Shown here piece by piece: positions 61,904 to 64,000 of a DNA stretch of 64,000 nucleotides. Made by a program: the position numbers and the translations under genes. The first letter of the stretch is position 1. Each line of letters opens with the position of its first letter. Origin of the DNA: Lentzea albidocapillata subsp. violacea (GTDB lineage Bacteria; Actinomycetota; Actinomycetes; Mycobacteriales; Pseudonocardiaceae); the NCBI RefSeq assembly GCF_900100275.1, contig NZ_FNET01000003.1, positions 372,001-436,000 of the forward strand, in the 5' to 3' direction. The notes below the pieces were generated by a model. That model saw only the letters and a list, made by a program, of their open reading frames with translations, ran no database searches and was not told the DNA's origin.

Positions 61904-63517
61904 CTACCCGAGGGCGTTCTTCATCGCTGTGATCAACTCACCGTTCGCGGTGTCACCCGTGAGCTCCCAGAAGAACGCGCCGCCGAGACCCTGGCCGCGT
62001 GCCCACTGGATCTTGCTGGTGATCGTCTGCGGGGTGTCGTAGCTCCACCACTGGCCGTTGCAGAACGCGTAGGCCGTACCGGCGACGGTGCCGGTGGCGG
62101 GGCACTTGGTCTTCAGGACCTTGTAGTCCTCGATACCCGCCTCGAAGGTGCCCGGAGCCGGACCCGTCGCCGTGCCACCGGGGGCAGCCTGCGTCACACC
62201 CGTCCAGCCGCGGCCGTAGAAGCCGATGCCGAGCAGGAGCTTGCTGGCCGGAATGCCCTTGGAGCGCAGCTTGGAGATCGCGGCCTCGGAGTTGAAGCCG
62301 GCCTGCGGGATGCCGGTGTACGACGTCAGCGGGGAGTGCGGAGCCGTCGGGCCCTGAGCCGCCCACGCACCGAAGTAGTCGTACGTCATGACGTTGAACC
62401 AGTCCTGGAACGGCGCCGCGCCACCGTAGTCAGCAGCGTCGATCTTGCCGCCGTTGGAGCCGTCAGCGGTGATCGCCGAGGTGACGAGGTAGTTCGGGCC
62501 GAACCGCTCGCGCAGCTTCTGCATCATGTTCTTGTATGCCGCGAAGCCACTGGTGTCGCACGACAGACCACACGCGTTCGGGTACTCCCAGTCGATGTCG
62601 ATGCCATCGAACAGGCTCGCCCAGCGCGGGTCCTCGAGCAGGCTGTAGCAGGAGTCGACGAACGTCTGCAGGTTCCTCGACGCCTCCCCGAAACCACCGG
62701 ACCAGGTCCAGCCACCGAACGAGTAGAGCACCTTGAGGTGCGGGTACTTCTTCTTGAGCTTCATCAGCTGGTTGAAGTTGCCGCGCACCGGCGCGTCCCA
62801 GGTGTCAGCGACGCCGTCGACGCTCTCCGCCGCCGTCATCGACTTCTCGATGGCGGGGTAGGCCTCACCGATGGTGCACTTGCCGCCGGTCACGTTGCCG
62901 AACGCGTAGTTGATGTGCGTGAGCTTCGACGCCGAACCCGAGGTGTCGATGTTCTTCACCTGGTAGTTGCGCGCCGGGTACACACCCCACTCCGCGAAGT
63001 AGCCCAGGTTGATCTTCCCGGGAGGCGGCGGCGGACCGGTCGTGGTCGTCGTCGTGGTGGTGGTCGTAGTCGTGGTGCTGGTCGTCGTGGTCGTCGTCGG
63101 GTTGGTCCCGCCGGCCTCACACGAGCCACCGTTGAGCTTGCAGTTGGTCGGCGCACCGAACGTGCCGGAGTAGGAGCCGTTGAAGCCGAAGCTCGCCGAC
63201 CCACCGACAGCGATGCTGCCGTTCCAGGTGTTCTTGACCGTGACGGTCTGACCGCTCGTCGTGTACGAGCCGTCCCACAGCGAGGTGACCTTGTGGTTGG
63301 CGGGGAGCGTGAACTCGACGGTCCACGAGGTCAGGGCCGCCGCGCTGTTGTTCTTGATCGTGTACTTGCCCTCGAAGCCCGTTCCCCAGTCAGAACCCTT
63401 GGAGAACGTGGCGGAAACGCCACCGGCGCCGCTAGCAGCGGGCACGACGACGATTCCGAGGACCATCGCGGCGACAGCCGCGAAGAGAGCAGCTAGATGC
63501 CATCGGGACTTGGACAT
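61904..63517 (-). CDS. Secreted CBM2-GH18 chitinase
   Basis: The 537-residue protein has a signal peptide (1-31) and a CBM2 carbohydrate-binding module (about 32-133, paired cysteines in CKLNGGSC, exposed tryptophans). A linker of nearly pure threonine (about 139-160) and a proline run lead to a GH18 catalytic domain with the full FDGIDIDWEYP motif near residue 303, whose last Glu is the acid, and a C-terminal GAFFWELTGD. It cleaves chitin outside the cell. GAGGAG lies five bases before the ATG. Two DasR-like boxes are in the promoter region. Confidence 0.95.
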   Translation of the reverse strand: MSKSRWHLAALFAAVAAMVLGIVVVPAASGAGGVSATFSKGSDWGTGFEGKYTIKNNSAAALTSWTVEFTLPANHKVTSLWDGSYTTSGQTVTVKNTWNGSIAVGGSASFGFNGSYSGTFGAPTNCKLNGGSCEAGGTNPTTTTTTSTTTTTTTTTTTTTGPPPPPGKINLGYFAEWGVYPARNYQVKNIDTSGSASKLTHINYAFGNVTGGKCTIGEAYPAIEKSMTAAESVDGVADTWDAPVRGNFNQLMKLKKKYPHLKVLYSFGGWTWSGGFGEASRNLQTFVDSCYSLLEDPRWASLFDGIDIDWEYPNACGLSCDTSGFAAYKNMMQKLRERFGPNYLVTSAITADGSNGGKIDAADYGGAAPFQDWFNVMTYDYFGAWAAQGPTAPHSPLTSYTGIPQAGFNSEAAISKLRSKGIPASKLLLGIGFYGRGWTGVTQAAPGGTATGPAPGTFEAGIEDYKVLKTKCPATGTVAGTAYAFCNGQWWSYDTPQTITSKIQWARGQGLGGAFFWELTGDTANGELITAMKNALG

Positions 63518-63552
63518 CGGTCTCCTCAGTCGCAGGGGGTACCGGAACGATG

Positions 63553-63587
63553 TGGTTTAGACCACTCGAAGGTCAAGGTCTAGACCT
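63553..63587. promoter_or_regulatory. Two DasR-like operator boxes upstream of the chitinase gene
   Basis: TGGTTTAGACCA (63553-63564) and AGGTCTAGACCT (63576-63587) are near-palindromes 23 bases apart centre to centre, about 36 and 59 bases before the start codon. They closely match the 12-base chitinase promoter repeats and DasR sites (TGGTCTAGACCA) of Streptomyces. They suggest GntR/DasR-type repression lifted by N-acetylglucosamine metabolites. Confidence 0.8.
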
Positions 63588-63752
63588 CTGCCGTCACTCG
63601 AATGGAGTAGTTCGAAAACGGTTTAGTAAGGTCGGGTTGTCCTGTTTCGGTCTGGTTGGTTAACCATTGGAGGGGTTCCGAGACGAACTCCCTTCGGGTC
63701 GAGTTTCGGCCGGTGAGTGCACAAAGAGGACGGTCGGGCCTAACTTCGTTCC

Positions 63753-64000
63753 ATGCCAAAGCGTTTCTCCACGGCGCGCGGGCGCGAGTTCGGCGACGCG
63801 GTACGAGCCGCGCTGTCCGCCACGGGCATGACCGCGCGCGAGATCTGCGAGAAGATCGACTGGGACCCGGGCAAGCTCTCGGACCTCATGAACGGCAAGG
63901 GTGGTTGCTCAGAGGTGGACCTGGCCGTGTTGCTGGGCTTCTGCCGTACGCCGCCGGAAGAGCGTGAACACATACTGGAGGTCTTCCGTCAGACGGATGA
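63753..64000 (+). CDS. XRE-family HTH regulator (partial, runs off the window)
   Basis: From ATG 63753 the frame is open to the window end. The N-terminal 80 residues hold an XRE-type HTH (MTAREICEKIDWDPGKLSDL, LMNGKGGCSEVDLAVLLGF) of the kind followed by a DUF5753 ligand domain in actinobacterial regulators, usually next to a DUF397 protein. The remainder lies outside the window. Confidence 0.7.
   Translation, partial: MPKRFSTARGREFGDAVRAALSATGMTAREICEKIDWDPGKLSDLMNGKGGCSEVDLAVLLGFCRTPPEEREHILEVFRQTD

Noticed and set aside
63037..63110. Short tandem repeats resembling a repeat array.
   Set aside because: They are threonine codons of the chitinase linker, in frame, with no spacers of CRISPR type.

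Overview
The window comes from a high-GC, mycelial-type actinobacterium, most likely a member of the Pseudonocardiales (Lentzea, Saccharothrix or Amycolatopsis-like). The grounds are very GC-rich third codon positions, frequent GTG starts, GTGA/ATGA gene overlaps, a Streptomyces-type subtilisin inhibitor, DasR-like boxes before a chitinase, and a methyl-branched fatty acid gene pair. The genus cannot be fixed from the sequence. No rRNA, tRNA, CRISPR array, transposase or prophage was seen; this is chromosomal arm-like or core-adjacent DNA rich in secreted enzymes and regulators.

Layout. 0-6.8 kb: Tat-exported GH95-like glycosidase, subtilisin inhibitor, SGNH esterase, metabolite/H+ symporter and Gfo/Idh/MocA oxidoreductase, with two different long hairpin elements between convergent genes. 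6.9-9.3 kb: a double-HTH MerR regulator divergent from an erythromycin-esterase-like enzyme, plus an unknown protein. 9.4-17.8 kb: two NarL-type two-component systems flanking lipid and membrane genes (alpha/beta hydrolase, acyltransferase, a phospholipase A2-acyltransferase fusion, DUF418). 17.8-24.1 kb: TetR, a second SGNH esterase and a methylcrotonyl-CoA-carboxylase-type accD-accA-acyl-CoA dehydrogenase operon behind a perfect 14-bp inverted repeat. 24.3-31.3 kb: a membrane protein joining a degenerate NTPase region to an extracytoplasmic ABC-type ligand-binding domain, an AidB-like dehydrogenase, and the tmsA-tmsB (bfaA-bfaB) pair for 10-methyl fatty acids. 31.5-38.5 kb: PDZ-less HtrA-like protease, degenerate PAS-GGDEF-EAL protein, KstD-like flavoprotein and small conserved unknowns.

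38.7-43.6 kb: a large secreted S8 protease faces a small lipoprotein that is a free-standing homologue of that protease's propeptide, followed by an MscS channel. 43.6-47.5 kb: a four-gene operon (J-domain/pseudokinase, VWA protein, divergent adenylosuccinate-synthetase paralogue, NrtR-type regulator) behind a leaderless promoter covered by a 9-5-9 palindrome. This is the best candidate here for an undescribed nucleotide-linked stress or conflict system. 47.4-54.2 kb: a Pls/PosA-type single-module NRPS translationally coupled to an M1 peptidase, with a DUF4153 membrane protein upstream, pointing to a poly(amino acid) of the epsilon-polylysine kind. 54.3-64 kb: OmpR-type two-component pair, RecD2 helicase, M14 carboxypeptidase, tandem duplicated beta-lactamase-fold hydrolases, a CBM2-GH18 chitinase with two DasR-like boxes, and the start of an XRE regulator.

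Recurrent themes are secreted hydrolases with dedicated inhibitors or propeptides, and long palindromes placed at gene 3' ends. The carboxylase operon, AidB-like dehydrogenase and branched fatty acid genes may belong to one acyl-CoA/lipid programme, but that link is inferred from proximity only.
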